Source of the DNA: Hemicentrotus pulcherrimus
Lineage: Eukaryota; Echinodermata; Echinoidea; Camarodonta; Strongylocentrotidae
DNA: 64,000 nt
NCBI GenBank assembly: GCA_003118195.1
Contig: BEXV01000044.1
Span: 170,258 to 234,257 of the forward strand
Reading direction: 5' to 3'
Position numbers and translations under genes: made by a program. Shown here piece after piece: positions 37,040-48,874 of the stretch. Every line of letters begins with the position of its first letter. The stretch's first letter is position 1. Under the pieces are notes generated by a model. The model made no database searches, was not told the DNA's origin, and worked only from the letters and a program-made list of their open reading frames with translations.

Positions 37040-37400
37040 GTAAGAAGTGCTATTTAAGTCTTTAAGACAGCGGCAACAACCTGTAAAGACCAGAAGGAAT
37101 CCCAATGTTCTGCATCGGGTGCCATGGTACGAACTTCCTGATTGGTGCTTTTCTCCCAAACTCCATGAATGCACGCCCTGGGCATATTGAATAGCTGTCG
37201 TGAAAGGACGAGGTGTCCATTGAAGCAGCGTATACCACCAGCCCGTTTCCGATTTGTGAACCAATGGGTGCAGAAATACACCCACTCCACCGTTTCTACA
37301 CCCCTAGCCGCCAAGTTGAAAGATTTTCGGTTCTTTAACGCGCTTCTTACGTGGGTGAGTTAAAACTGACAAAAGTATATACTGATTGCATTTGTATCAT
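37040..37400. promoter_or_regulatory. Candidate cis-regulatory island 13
   Basis: GC-rich noncoding block with TGATTGGTG (CCAAT on minus), GAACCAATGGGTGC, CCACCGTTTC and AACGCGCTTCTTACGTGG. Open frames exist on both strands (minus 37037-37314; plus 37169-37363), but none resembles a known protein and no splice structure supports a gene. Confidence 0.27.
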
Positions 37401-38920
37401 TAAGTTAAGAAAAATACTGCATTAAGTTTTTAATCGAGTTTATTGGAATGACATGGTTGTTTGAAGTAAAATGTCGATCGTTAACTTCTCGTGATGAGAA
37501 GTCAATCACTACTTCGCTCTCGCACCGAAACTTCGGCAGAGCAAGTCGCTTAGATTTGCTTGTAGAAGAATTTACACGACATTATTTTGATGTGCGATAC
37601 GATATTTTCCTATTGTTCAAAGATATTTTCACATTTTTACAAACATGGTGATGTTCGAGAAGCAATAAATGCTAAAGGATGTTGCACACACAAAAAACAT
37701 GTGACTCGTTGAAGCTTTGAAGCTTTAAAACATTACAAAAAACACGATAACTGCATCTAGAAATCGATTTTGAAAATGCCCGCATGTAAAGCCAAGAAAC
37801 AATTATAAATAACTTCAAGTTGAGTATCATCAGTGCGTTAATCTGTATCCTTTAAAAATGTTTTCATTTGTTTCACTTTCAAGAGAACCTGAAAACAGAA
37901 AGAAAAAACAGGCAGGAAAAGAAGTTTTCGTGGAATCCTAAGTGATTTTGATCAGTTGTCGGCACCTTGAACAAAAAGGTAAGATATTGCAGCATTCATT
38001 CCAACTAATAATGTGTGGGTGTGAGTTTAGTGTAGGGAAGATAGTACATGGAGTAATTATGTGACATTAGGAGGTAAAATATTCACACTCATATATTTAC
38101 TGCCTATTTTGTCTGACTAGAACAATATTGAGAGAAGATATATTGACTAAACAGTACGAATATTAAAATAAACTTTAACAAAAAGTATTTTCTGAATATC
38201 TGTCGGAAGATTAATATAGGAAGTGTAACTTAATCTGATGAAACGATGTTAGGCGGGTGTGCGTTAGAATATGTGTGTGCGCGTTCGGGTGTGTGTGGGC
38301 ACGATGGTGTGAGGGAAAAAGCACATAACATATGGGTATCATCTACCATAGCATTCAAAGTATATAATTACATTTACTAGGTCTAAGCCTCTAGGATGTA
38401 TGCTAATAACATGCGTCAGTTTTAATTTCTGTACAGAAATATAGTTAACACTTGACTTTTGACTGTCACCTCAGATGCTCCAATACATAAAGTCGTTCAA
38501 TTTCTATCCCATTTACCAGTATTTTACAAACTTTTCTATTAATGTTATTTTTGTATGAAACAGTTGTTTCTCTANATATTGTTTTAATCTACACCAATAT
38601 GTTATATTTTAACTATTATTCATATATTGAAAGAGAAACTATAATAGTTATGGAAATCAGTCGCATTTTGAGTACTTGGATTTGAAACCGACGCTGCCTA
38701 ATTCGTAGAGGTTCATAGAGGAAAATTTCAGTTAATATACAATAAGTGATGTGCCATAGGGTTAAGGAAATAGGGTGTGAAATTATTCAGTTAGGTGATA
38801 AAGGCGACTCTTAAAAATCAACCAACATGAACCATTACAATTTGACAAGTGTTTAGTATACATACAGATAATAAATATAATGAAATCTTTATCATTGTTG
38901 CTTAAAATCTCTTTATTTTG
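37401..38920. other. Intergenic DNA
   Basis: Mostly AT-rich. It contains a slightly CpG-richer patch at 37460-37560 and a TG-rich run near 38250-38300. A single N lies at 38575. No gene is recognised. Confidence 0.45.
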
Positions 38921-39240
38921 TTTGTTTCTATACAAGACATAATGTGCTGTGTCAATGTATGCGCTGTTTCTTTGCTAACAAAATAATGATTGTGCACTTG
39001 AGGCTCTCTACAACGTGTGTCCTGCTTTATTATGGGGGATTCCGTATCTTTAGAGCACACCAGTGCTCTTGTATCATCGCAATTAATCATAATGATATCT
39101 ATTTTGATTATGACATATTGCCTCTTGCCTTGCTCGACATGAGCCATTGTCAGCCAAACCGGTGGCTGGAAAATTACTTTGTCAATACAAAATGGCGTAA
39201 TCTGAGGATAATCCTGCTAAGTAGATTATAACCTTTTGTG
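38920..39240. promoter_or_regulatory. Candidate otx-type enhancer: three GATTA cores
   Basis: At 39198-39226 the cores TAATCT, GATAATCC (GGATAATCC at 39206-39214) and AGATTATAA lie within about 30 bp, giving three Otx-like cores and one overlapping GATA-like core. They follow GC-richer noncoding sequence (CCAAACCGGTGGCTGG). This is motif clustering only. Confidence 0.28.
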
Positions 39241-41090
39241 TACCTCGCTCTCGAATGGAATATAACATTTCACTTATAATATCGCGTTTATTGTAGAATA
39301 AATGACGGAAGAGACTTAGAAAAGGAGTAAGAAAACAATATTTTCTCTCTTTGTCGGAAAAGTCGTAATCGATTCCACTGCATATTTCTGTAGGAGTGTG
39401 GCTACGATGTTGGAGTTAGAGATTTGATACTCCAAGGTCATCTGGGGCATGTTGTATTTGGCTTTTCATTAATGAAGTGTACGTACTTTGTTATGATCCC
39501 CCTTTATATCTATATCTCATTGTTTAAAAATGACGGACTATTATTTTTTATTTGACCCTTTGAAGTTCCAATATTAGTGTCACATGACATAAAATGAAGC
39601 AAACAACATTTATTTGCTCATTACATCGTGAGATGTGACCATATTGTAAGATATCACATGAATAGATACTGTATTATGTAGAAACTGACCAAATGTCGTT
39701 TATTAGATAACTATTAAACAAAAGCAGGTTAACCACGACTTTATCAACGAATGTGTGAGCAAGCACATCTGATGGTTGCACAGTTACGTAACACAGAATG
39801 GATGACGTCAATTTGGTTTTAAAACGAAGTATACAGTATAACGAACTGTATCAAGAACATTTTGTACACTTATATAGTCTTTGTATGGTACGAATACAAT
39901 AATTATTTTTAAAAAAACTATTTACTTATTTATTCTAAATTTACAAGGATTTATGTTTAAATCGCCATAGCCAAAATGACATTGAGAGTGGTAACATCAA
40001 GCTGGTTGATAAAAGTTGGCATGGTAATTTTTTATAAATACTAGGAAAATTCTAATTAAAAATGAGGAATCTGAATCAATAGTTAAATAGAAATAAGAAT
40101 ATTTCGTTTTATATATCATTATTTCGCTCGAAATTCCGCAGGCCTGAAATTGAAAAGGATCGCACTACAAGTTTCAGGAAAATAATGAAAAAAGAGATAT
40201 AATTGTAAAACTTAGAACGTATTACCGAAATGTACCGTTCCCTTTTTTTGGTGCAAAAAAATGTCTTTCAAAATTGATATGAAAAAGGTAATAAAATTGA
40301 TGCTTCAAAATGCAATCTTCTGCTGATAACTAATGAGTGGGAAGTACAATGATTTATGATAATTTTGATTGTAAATTATTGAAATAAGATACATAATATA
40401 ATTATGTAGCGCGGAAGCTACTTGTATGCCCTATAGCCAAGGTCTTACCTTTTCTACCAGTGTAGCGTGTAAACTAATTAGGTAACTATGTCAATATTTT
40501 AACAGGTCTAAATGAGCCACCACAATCGATGATAGTTGGAAATCATTAATTAACTCTAGGTCTATTGTTTCAGGTTAGCAGTTAAGATCTTAAGGAAAGA
40601 TCAATGTTAAGTTTTTAATGGCAAAATATCATAGGATAACACTTTACCGTGGAGTTGTCAATTGCATACATTTATAGCCTAACATTTTGGTAGTGAGCTT
40701 CATTCACAGAAGAAAGACACCGATTTTTCATGAAAGAATAGATTCAAAATTATTTTAAAACTTTATTTAATTGAATTTTTATCTTTTACATTACTACTTC
40801 TCCACGTTGATTATTGACATTTTAAACGTTATGAATCAATATTTTGTCTTTCATGATTTGAGCCCAATAGAATATGTAATTGACTTTGTAATTACTTGAC
40901 TAAGACTTCCAAGGGAACACGATGATTACTTCAACAATTAAGTTAATTGGTTAAGTAATTGATTTACACCTCCATCTATCTCATCCTTAATCGAATTCGC
41001 TTGTCAGGTTAAACCAACCTAAGCGTAACTTTAATATAAATCGTATTGCAAGTAACCGCTAACGATGCGTTATCAGACGTTTAAGATTTA
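39241..41090. other. AT-rich intergenic DNA
   Basis: I see nothing recognisable in this stretch. Confidence 0.5.
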
Positions 41091-41099
41091 TGACTTTGT

Positions 41100-41560
41100 C
41101 TTTTCTCTCACAATTACCCACACTGTGACCACCCTTAACAAAACGGTCTAATTGGTATATAGCCTTCATGATCGCCATGGACCATTGCAGTAATGGTGAT
41201 AATGGCGCTTCGGACCACTGACCAAATGATGTATGCATACTCGGTGAGGAATCGCGTTGTCAATGTATACAATCTAAACAAAAACCGAGGGAGTGTTTGC
41301 GTAATAGGGTCTGCAACTCAAACAAATATGAACGCAGTGCAATGATTGTGGCGGGGTGTGCATACAAGGGTGAATGTTGTAGTTTTATTAGATGGCTCCA
41401 AGAAATAGGCCCCCTTTTGTACGCCACAAGTCATCTTCTTCCGTTGCTTAAATCAACGTCATCGTTCGATGTAAAAGTACCACAATATTTAACAATATCC
41501 ACTAACACTAAGCTATGTTCAGTATTTCCAAACATCTCTCTATGTCATTTTAGCTGAAAA
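41100..41560. promoter_or_regulatory. Possible regulatory patch
   Basis: GC-richer block near 41160-41230 with GATCGCCATGGACCATTG and GTAATGGTGATAATGGCG (YY1-like CCAT and ATGGC cores), then a 86-codon open frame without domain features. Weak. Confidence 0.18.
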
Positions 41561-41610
41561 GAGTCTTGATATACCTTATGATTCCAAATGATCTTATTAT
41601 GGGTATGTTG

Positions 41611-41650
41611 TAATAATATATATATATATTCATGAATATATAGGCCTATA
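41611..41650. repeat. (TA)n with two perfect palindromes
   Basis: TATATATTCATGAATATATA (41623-41642) and TATAGGCCTATA (41639-41650) are perfect inverted repeats overlapping by 4 bp, following a TA run. They could form cruciforms. Confidence 0.75.
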
Positions 41651-42040
41651 ATGATAAAGCATAGTATATACATCATGAACCATAATCTAAACATGATATA
41701 AACATTCATTTGGCCATGTCTATACATGATTACGTATATTTTTAAAATGAAAATTGTAGTATTTTTTAGTAATATCTGACAATTTATGGAATTTATCTTA
41801 ATTTATTTCTAAAGTAGTCTCTAATAGGACTCGTGCGACTTTGTTCGGGGCAAATTAGGCCCTGTCTCACCCTGAAAACTTGTCTTGATTTCCTTACCAT
41901 GCAGACTCTTTCTCTTTTGGAGAAGCGCATGCCTTCGAACCCTCTTGTGAACATAATGGTGAAAGAACTTTCTACTTGTTCTATATTTAGCTCTCAATTT
42001 TCCCTTTCTTTTCTCTTCTTGACTACCCGCTCTACCCCCT

Positions 42041-42045
<5 letters not shown>

Positions 42046-42080
<35 letters not shown>
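42046..42080. repeat. (CT)n microsatellite
   Basis: Pure CT dinucleotide run preceded by a C-rich stretch. It creates the serine/leucine run in an otherwise featureless open frame at 41833-42174. Confidence 0.9.
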
Positions 42081-42081
<1 letters not shown>

Positions 42082-42619
42082 ATTATGTTAAAACTAAGTT
42101 ACCGTCCACTTTTGTCATCACAACAAATTTGCATTGATTTGTTGTTTATCCGCAACCTGGACTTGAAACGCTAAAGGACGTGGTCAAATTAGAACCACAC
42201 ATTGTGCTTGCTCGCGGAAAAATGAAAGAAGTAGAAAAAAGAAGAAAAAAGAAACAAGATTTTGTTTTCTTCATAATAAATAAAAATTATCGTCATTCTA
42301 TATTTTATACGATGTAAAAGAATGGATAGAATGTGTAACGAGTCTTTATTCATTAACACGCCTTCATAACCACACTGTTATGAATAAGAGTATGCATTTT
42401 GCATGTATTTCTGACCTCACATAATAACCTTGTTTCATCTGTAAACCAATGAAACTGGCTGCGTCCGGAAGAGTCCATGTTTTCTGAAAAGAGTGATGTG
42501 CACGACATTGTTTTGTAAATGATATAAATGTTGGAACATTCATTTGTACTACACATATCCTCTTGTTCCAATTGCTAGAAGCTTCTCATAAAACATTCAA
42601 ACTTGATGTTAAAAGGTTC

Positions 42620-42880
42620 ACAAACAATTCTCCTCTCTCTCAAAGAACGCTGTCTGCTCTGTTTTGCGTGTTGTTCCGTGGATTATGTACGCTACAAAGC
42701 ACCTGAATTCTGCGTGGAAAACAAGATATTTCTTTTCAAAGGTTAGGTCAAAAAATGAAAACAGCCCCCGTGTCACGCGGAAGCTAGAAAGTAAGGGCAT
42801 TGTTGGGCAAGCCTTCGGCTCTGTTAGGTCTTACAGGAGTTACAACTTAGGTTACACACATGCAGAATAGCGTCATAGAG
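42620..42880. promoter_or_regulatory. Possible regulatory patch with Otx core
   Basis: GTGGATTATG (GGATTA at 42680-42685) sits in a GC-richer noncoding stretch with CCCCCGTGTCACGCGGAAGC (Ets-like). Weak evidence. Confidence 0.2.
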
Positions 42881-43499
42881 GGTGATACTTGTCTTAAGCT
42901 ATCCTAACTTCCTGTGTACAGTTACAGATTGCACACTTATGACTTAAGACCAAAAAGCACTCTTTTAAATGAGTCATTATTGTAGAAATGAAAGCTATTA
43001 TAGTGATGTACGTGGCCTAAATAAAAACAGACAAAAGAGAGGCCACTTTTTGTTGAATTTTTTTAAATTCATCTTCTACAAGTTGTTGAAGAATGTGGTA
43101 AATGAAAGGTTATTGTGTTAACTCATAAATTATTGTGGTATTCTGATTTGAACCAGAAAGAATAAAAGACCCAAATCTAAGTTTGAAGCTTAATGTTGTG
43201 GTCTCGTCCCTTTGTTTACGGTGTGTTACTGAACTGAGCGTGGTAAAATGAAAAGATATTCTAAAAGTTATTTTGATAAATTGACATAGTGTGATTTTAA
43301 AGTAAAGATACAAACGAAGCCACAATTTTGTTTTCTCTCATGATATGTCAACCGGTGATTTACGATGTCCCGCTATTTTGGAGTATGTTTAACCGTGGAT
43401 CTACTAAAAGGAGATTCTATAGCTTACAATTTATTCTATTGTTTCATTGATGATATTACTGAGGATAAAATTGATGGAGAAGATTCCAACGGTGAAAAC
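42881..43499. other. AT-rich intergenic DNA
   Basis: Nothing recognised. The frame entering the poly-G/N tract is not a gene. Confidence 0.5.
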
Positions 43500-43517
43500 G
43501 GGGGGGGGGGGGGGGGG

Positions 43518-43642
43518 NNNNNNNNNNNNNNNNNNNNNNNNNNNNNNNNNNNNNNNNNNNNNNNNNNNNNNNNNNNNNNNNNNNNNNNNNNNNNNNNNNN
43601 NNNNNNNNNNNNNNNNNNNNNNNNNNNNNNNNNNNNNNNNNN
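43518..43642. other. Assembly gap (125 N) flanked by poly-G on both sides
   Basis: Eighteen G (43500-43517) precede and fourteen G (43643-43656) follow the N run. The real locus is probably one G-rich tract or microsatellite that could not be assembled, so the gap length is uncertain. Confidence 0.95.
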
Positions 43643-43656
43643 GGGGGGGGGGGGGG

Positions 43657-44815
43657 TGCGGGCATCTATCAGTCCACCATGCATGTCTAACATCGATTTG
43701 AACATGGGGAAGGGAAACTTGTGAGCAATAATTGAAAGATGAGAATGATAGATAAAAATGTAACCCAATCGCCTTCTTACAAGAGAGCAAAGCGCGCACG
43801 AGGTTGTACGTTAGCAGGTGGACACACAGAGCCGCCATTTTGCCAGAGTTGAATTTCCAAAATAAGCCGAAATTTTGACAAATCTAAAGCCAACCAAGCG
43901 GCACATCAAGGTAAAGTGTGAGATGGAGGAGAGAAGAAACCCACGAAACAAAATCACAGAGAGTGATTCTAGTCATTTTTGCAACCAGAATGTTTTGTGA
44001 CGAAACTGAGTTTATGCACTTAATATAAAATGGATAAAGAAGTAAGTATGAGGGAATAATCAAAAAAGCGTTGGAATCTGTAAAGATATATATTAATCAC
44101 GTAAAAGTGACAAGGTTGTTGTGTAGCACATTATACTGTCATGTGCTGGGAAATTCGAATGAAATATTCAATTAAATATATCAAATGAAGAAGAAAAAAA
44201 TGAATAAAGAGGGGGGTGGTCAGAGGAAAGAAGGTAAATATGCAGTTGACTAAAGTTGTACTGACGACATTGCATTTAAACATGTTGAAATGAAAACAAA
44301 ATTGGTAAACCTACATTAACTATTGATCAGGTTTATCGGCAAAGAATTTTCATTTCCATAAGTATGATAATAAAGTCATCAAAATTTTGATAATGTGACA
44401 TTTAGAGTTAGAATAATACATCATTTATCAAATTAATGCATCATATAGTCAACCTTTGTTGATTTATAGCTCCAATTATTGCGAATTATTGAATTTAAAC
44501 GCGTACATGCGTAGAACTTAAAAGATTTCTATTTATATTCCCGATTGCTTGTGCACGTTGTACAAAACGAGGATTGCATTGATCACGTTGATAAACATGG
44601 TGTAATGAAGTGACATAGTGACATATTGCTTTATCGCTAATAATGTCGCTAGTCAAACTTACCAGTAATACATCATGATGAATGATTTATGGGCTTTTTT
44701 AGGGTAGTGCATGCATGTATCATTAGGCAAGAAAAACATTTTTCCTTTCCATTTCTGAAAAAGAAAAAAACGACATGTGTTTGAAATTGAATGTTATCGT
44801 CTTTGGTACGTTGGC
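43657..44815. other. AT-rich intergenic DNA
   Basis: No gene. A short GC-richer start (GAGCAAAGCGCGCACGAGG, near 43784-43802) is followed by plain AT-rich sequence. Confidence 0.45.
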
Positions 44816-44819
44816 ATTT

Positions 44820-45460
44820 AATTTTGCTCGAAGCTATATGAAGGGGAAAGAGGGGAATGGGAGAAGGGGAAATGGTCGGGTGAAATGAGCTGACATTTTA
44901 GCAAAGTAGATCATCTGTCAACGAATTCCCCATCGCTGGGCCAGTGGGATGCTTGGATGCCCGCGTGAGGCCCGCCTCGTACCCGCTCCACCGCCCGCTA
45001 GACGGCCAACCGTCCCTGGCTTGATTAAAATCTCGGCTCCAACTGGGGATATGGGCGGGTTGGGACACAAAACACAAACCACGGCATATCGAGCTGCGAG
45101 AGGGAGAGAGAGAGAGAAAGAGAGAGAGAAAAAGAGAGAGAGAGAGGGAGATGGGAGGATGGGGGATCTCTTCTAAGATAATTAATTGGAGTTACTTGAA
45201 TCTACCCCACGATTGATTTATTCGCCAACGGTTAGAACGCCTTTAGCTTCCGCGCCACTACTACCCTCTCGCTCGGGGTCCCATATGCCTCTCCGATCAT
45301 AGCGATGATCATACCGTGCCTGTGACACCTAATTGAATTAATTGTTAACGAGCTCACGGTGTTTATACCTGATTACTGGAGATTGATGATTAATTAATTG
45401 GGTTAGATGCCCCACACAAACGATACAGCACGGCGGGAATCGCTGTAGGAAGGAATTTTA
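44820..45460. promoter_or_regulatory. Candidate cis-regulatory island 14 (T-box-like and homeodomain sites)
   Basis: One of the most GC/CpG-rich noncoding stretches (GCCCGCGTGAGGCCCGCC, CCGCCCGCTAGACGGCC), interrupted by a (GA)n run at 45097-45151. The 45180-45415 part holds a T-box-like TGTGACACCT (45321-45330) directly before AATTGAATTAATTG, then CTGATTACTGGAGATTGATG and TTAATTAATTGG. This density of homeodomain cores with a T-box-like site resembles a developmental enhancer. No gene frame is supported. Confidence 0.35.
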
Positions 45461-47700
45461 CACCTGAAAGATTTCAGAATAACAAGTTCCCCTTCACTCA
45501 TCATTTCTTTAAGAGACACATACGACTTGGTAGAATAGAGACCATGACTTGACTTGAATTATGTGAATCGAGAAGATGAGATTCATGCATTTACTCTGGA
45601 AACGACGATAAAATGCCGAGAAGGAAACAAGTGGAAGAAAAAGGAGAAGAATCATCCGTGAAATGCTTTTAGGCTTTGAGTGAGCATCTAGCACCAGGGA
45701 ATCTTTGGAGGGGGGCTTGAGGGGGTTGTTGTGTGCCGGGGAAATCTGCTCGGGGTAATGAAGGGTACATAGAGATACTGGTGACTTCATGGAAAATAAG
45801 ACGATAAAAAACTTGGTTGCGATCCTAATACCAAAGAAGAAAGAGACAAAATTAAATAAAGGACTCTAAGTGATTAGCTCACTGTACTTTTCCTTTCCCA
45901 GCCCAATTACATCAATATATGAATATGAATTCCAATCTGTGGGGATTTTCCCTTGCGTTTGATGGAGTGCATGTTATCTATCTATTGTCTTTTTAGCTCC
46001 ATTTCCCCCCACTCTCTTTATCCTCTAAAATGTTCCATTACCAAAGTGAAAGGTAGAAAGAGGCGGGTATTTTTGTTTGATTACAACCATTTATCACTTC
46101 AAACCAGAATTCACTTGTGAACATGGTCCATTATCTGATTATGGTAATGAAACATCGTATCCTAATCAAAGGAATCAATCCGGTTCTAGGTAAACTTTTG
46201 CTTTTCATCACATAACTCTGAAATCATAATCGTCCATTACGTCTAGCTAGTAAAGTAAGAGGGAAATTAGATTTTTTTAGAAAATGTAGGGTTCTATAAA
46301 TGCTTACTGCAAATTATTAATGATAGATTAGTTACTCAAAATCTATAGGAAATACTACACGTTTTATCCATCCAATACCTTATGCATTGGCGTTATCTTG
46401 ATATTGTAAAAGCCTAGAGCTCTTTATTCTGAACAGTCTTCCTTTTCAAAGATTGAATTCATAGACACATTTGATGAAATAAGAATACATTTAAAGATTA
46501 AGATTTAGATTGAAAATCAATTTTTTCGAAGGAATACTATATTGATATGAATAATAATAATAACGATAATCTTAGTAATGATAATGATTATAATGAAAAT
46601 AATTATTAAGTTAACAATAATAATGATACAATTTTAAAGAATAAGAAGAATTTAGGAGCGCCAAAACAACGAGTACCTTAGCACCTCTTCAGAAGAAAAA
46701 ACATGAAATACATAGACTTAGTGAATCGCATTAAGTTACGTTTTAAAAAGACTAGACACGGTTCATTATATGATGGAAATGTGGATATTGTTCCGTGTTT
46801 TCGAATAAATATTATCTAAATAGAAAATTACCTTATGCAAAAATATGTGGGACAATGGTTTTAAAAAGAAGACTTTCAATCAGTATTCAACAACGGCAGA
46901 ACATTTCATTTCAAGTTCTTCGATAGGATGCTATTTATAGCAACTTCATGGTTTTCTTTGTTCGTAATGTGGACATTAACAATTATTATGTCAATGCGGC
47001 ACGCCATACTTTTTGTGGGACACTTTCATAAAGCGTGTTGTATTACTAACTTACCAAGGTCTCAGTTTGTGTTTGCACTGACGAGCTCGAGCTAGCATGA
47101 ATGTGCGTTAAAACACGTCGGGACATTCTTTGTCTACCATTCATTAACCATTCATTGGTTAGGTTAGGAGGAGTAAATCTCTGTAAACCGGCTTAGCTCA
47201 CGTTGATCTCATAAAAGGGTGCTTGATCGCCCCCCCTCCCTCCTTCCCATTCCCCCAAACCCCAAGGCTGACCCACTACTTAGTATTCTCCAAATATCCT
47301 CCAAGATAGAGAGATGAAAAGAAAGACTTCATTTCTGCAAATACAGGGAGAGATGTCTTACAAAGAAATGCACTTACAAGGTATCACTCCTACGCCCCAT
47401 AATATGTGTCATGATGGACACCTTTCTTTTTTCTTTGTTTGGGGGGGGGGGGGATCGACATTAACATTGGATGAACGTTGTCATCACTGTCTTCATCCAT
47501 CTTCACTATGTACCGGTAGCTACAATGTGAATCGAACGATGTCTTAGAGAAATAAACACTAAAAAAAAAAATTTAAAAAAAATTATACTGAATAATATTT
47601 TCTTCCAACGAATTCTGATTTACAGAGCACAGAATATTGTGAAATTACTTAATTGTGCGTTTTAATCTTTACCACTCTTATCTTGTCTTGAAATGTTCAA
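45461..47700. other. Intergenic DNA
   Basis: No gene is recognised. It has a G-rich patch at 45700-45750, an AAT/GATAATAAT-rich low-complexity run at 46549-46630 and a C-run/G-run pair (47229-47260; 47441-47452). Confidence 0.45.
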
Positions 47701-47734
47701 GCTGCTCATCTGCCAATATGCTTGACAGTCAAAG

Positions 47735-47889
47735 AATCAATTCGTACCGGTAACAAGCTCTTTCACCTGGGTCGAGAAATATAGATTACTGCCTTTCCGT
47801 AGATCATTAGTGCTGGGACAGGATTCGAACCATCGACCTCATATAATTTAAATTCTTTTTAATGATCCATTACACCACGACACTGACAG
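47735..47889 (-). mobile_element. tRNA-derived SINE fragment
   Basis: On the minus strand, the head begins near 47889 with CAGTGTCGTGGTGTAATGG (A box TGGTGTAATGG at 47877-47867). The B box GGTTCGAATCC is at 47831-47821, followed by CTGTCCCAGCAC. No clear 3' tail is seen, so the copy is partial. It belongs with the TGGTGYAGTGG-type heads at 51.5 and 53.6 kb. Confidence 0.7.
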
Positions 47890-48287
47890 ATATCTACATT
47901 CATGAAAAGAAAGTAATGAAAAGAAATTGTTTTAGCTTTATTATTGTGGGTTCTAAAATCCTATTATTTGTCAAAATTCCGACGAAAGAGAATTGCGTCC
48001 GTTTTCTTTAGTACCGTACTCTAAGTGGGATATTATTACCGCCCCTTCATCGCGTGTGCCCTCGAAATTATGATAATGAACGTAGATGTAGTAGCAGTAA
48101 GAGGTATCTATCGTTTCGAATCTTTGATTTGATGAATATCTTGATCGTGAGGACACTAATCCCCTCATACTTCTTTCTTATCAAACTCGGGATGACTTCT
48201 CTCGTACTTTACCTCGGCCCGGTCCCACGTAAAACCCTCATTTTGAAATTGTCTTCACCTGATGATGGTGCACCCTAGTCACACCAA
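47890..48287. other. Intergenic DNA
   Basis: Slightly GC-richer between 47980 and 48280 (TACCGCCCCTTCATCGCG, CTCGGCCCGGTCCCACG), with short open frames on both strands and no domain features. It may be regulatory or nothing. Confidence 0.25.
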
Positions 48288-48714
48288 TAGGGACTTTTAG
48301 ATGTGCACGACGGAGAACGTAGACTGACCTTTTAAGGCAATGTGACGTCACTGCCAGTGCCAGTGCCAGTGCACCGGAGTGTTGGCTCAGTCAGTAGAAC
48401 GTCCGCCTCACAACCGGTAGGTCGTGGGTTCAAACCCCGGCCGCGTCATACCAACAGACGTTAAAAGATGGGAGTTGTTGCTACCTTGTTTGGCGATCAA
48501 CAATAAGGGATAGAGCAACGTCGACCTGGCGCTGCTTAGTGCCTGCCGGGCTCACGATCAATTGGGCAAAAAGAATTTCCGTTTCGGTTTAATAAAATTT
48601 GGAGTGGACTATTAGGCTATTATTATTATTATTATTATTATTGTATTAAAAGGACGTCACATTGCCTTAAAAGGGCAGTCCATGTTCCCCGTCGTGCAAA
48701 TCTAAAAGTCCCTA
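48288..48714. mobile_element. Palindromic MITE interrupted by a SINE
   Basis: The left arm (48288-48349) and the right arm (48653-48714, reverse complement) share 57 of 62 bases. They start TAGGGACTTTTAGAT and end AAGGCAATGTGACGTC. The arms are separated by a 301-bp tRNA SINE. Without the SINE and its duplicated 8 bp, the element would be an almost perfect hairpin centred on GTGACGTCAC. Flanking TA at both ends fits a Tc1/mariner-type TA target, although the TA could be part of the repeat. No transposase is present. Confidence 0.85.
48352..48652 (+). mobile_element. tRNA-derived SINE inserted in MITE, with 8-bp target duplication
   Basis: Flanking direct repeats GACGTCAC lie at 48344-48351 and 48653-48660. 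After a CCAGTG triplicate comes a tRNA-like head with A box TGGCTCAGTCAGTAGAACG from 48383 and B box GGTTCAAACCC at 48427-48437. An unrelated body follows, ending in (ATT)n at about 48617-48642. Its head differs from the other SINEs in the window, so it is a separate family. Confidence 0.85.
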
Positions 48715-48728
48715 ATGAGACCGGCACA

Positions 48729-48874
48729 GGCCCTGTTTCATAATACTTGTTATCAATAAGAAATGCTAAATTTATATGGCAAATTTGCTCTCAGCCAATT
48801 AAATGCCACGATTTCATTAGCTTTTAACAGATATTGTGACTTGCTTTTATTAACACGTTTAATGAAACAGGGCC
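48729..48874. mobile_element. Second MITE, adjacent to the first
   Basis: Ends GGCCCTGTTTCAT (48729 onward) and ATGAAACAGGGCC (ending at 48874) are exact 13-bp inverted repeats, and the similarity extends imperfectly inward. At 146 bp it has no coding capacity. AGACCG occurs at 48718-48723 and 48876-48881 and might be remnants of a target duplication. Confidence 0.8.

Noticed and set aside
37037..37363. Overlapping open frames on both strands in a GC-rich patch
   Set aside because: Three mutually exclusive frames of 64-86 codons with no known motif; GC-rich DNA has fewer chance stops.
41833..42174. 113-codon + frame with a Ser/Leu run
   Set aside because: The run comes from (CT)n; the rest has no recognisable domain or exon boundaries.
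48376..48450. Possible true tRNA gene
   Set aside because: A and B boxes are present, but it sits at the head of a SINE with target duplications and an (ATT)n tail, and acceptor stem pairing is not evident.
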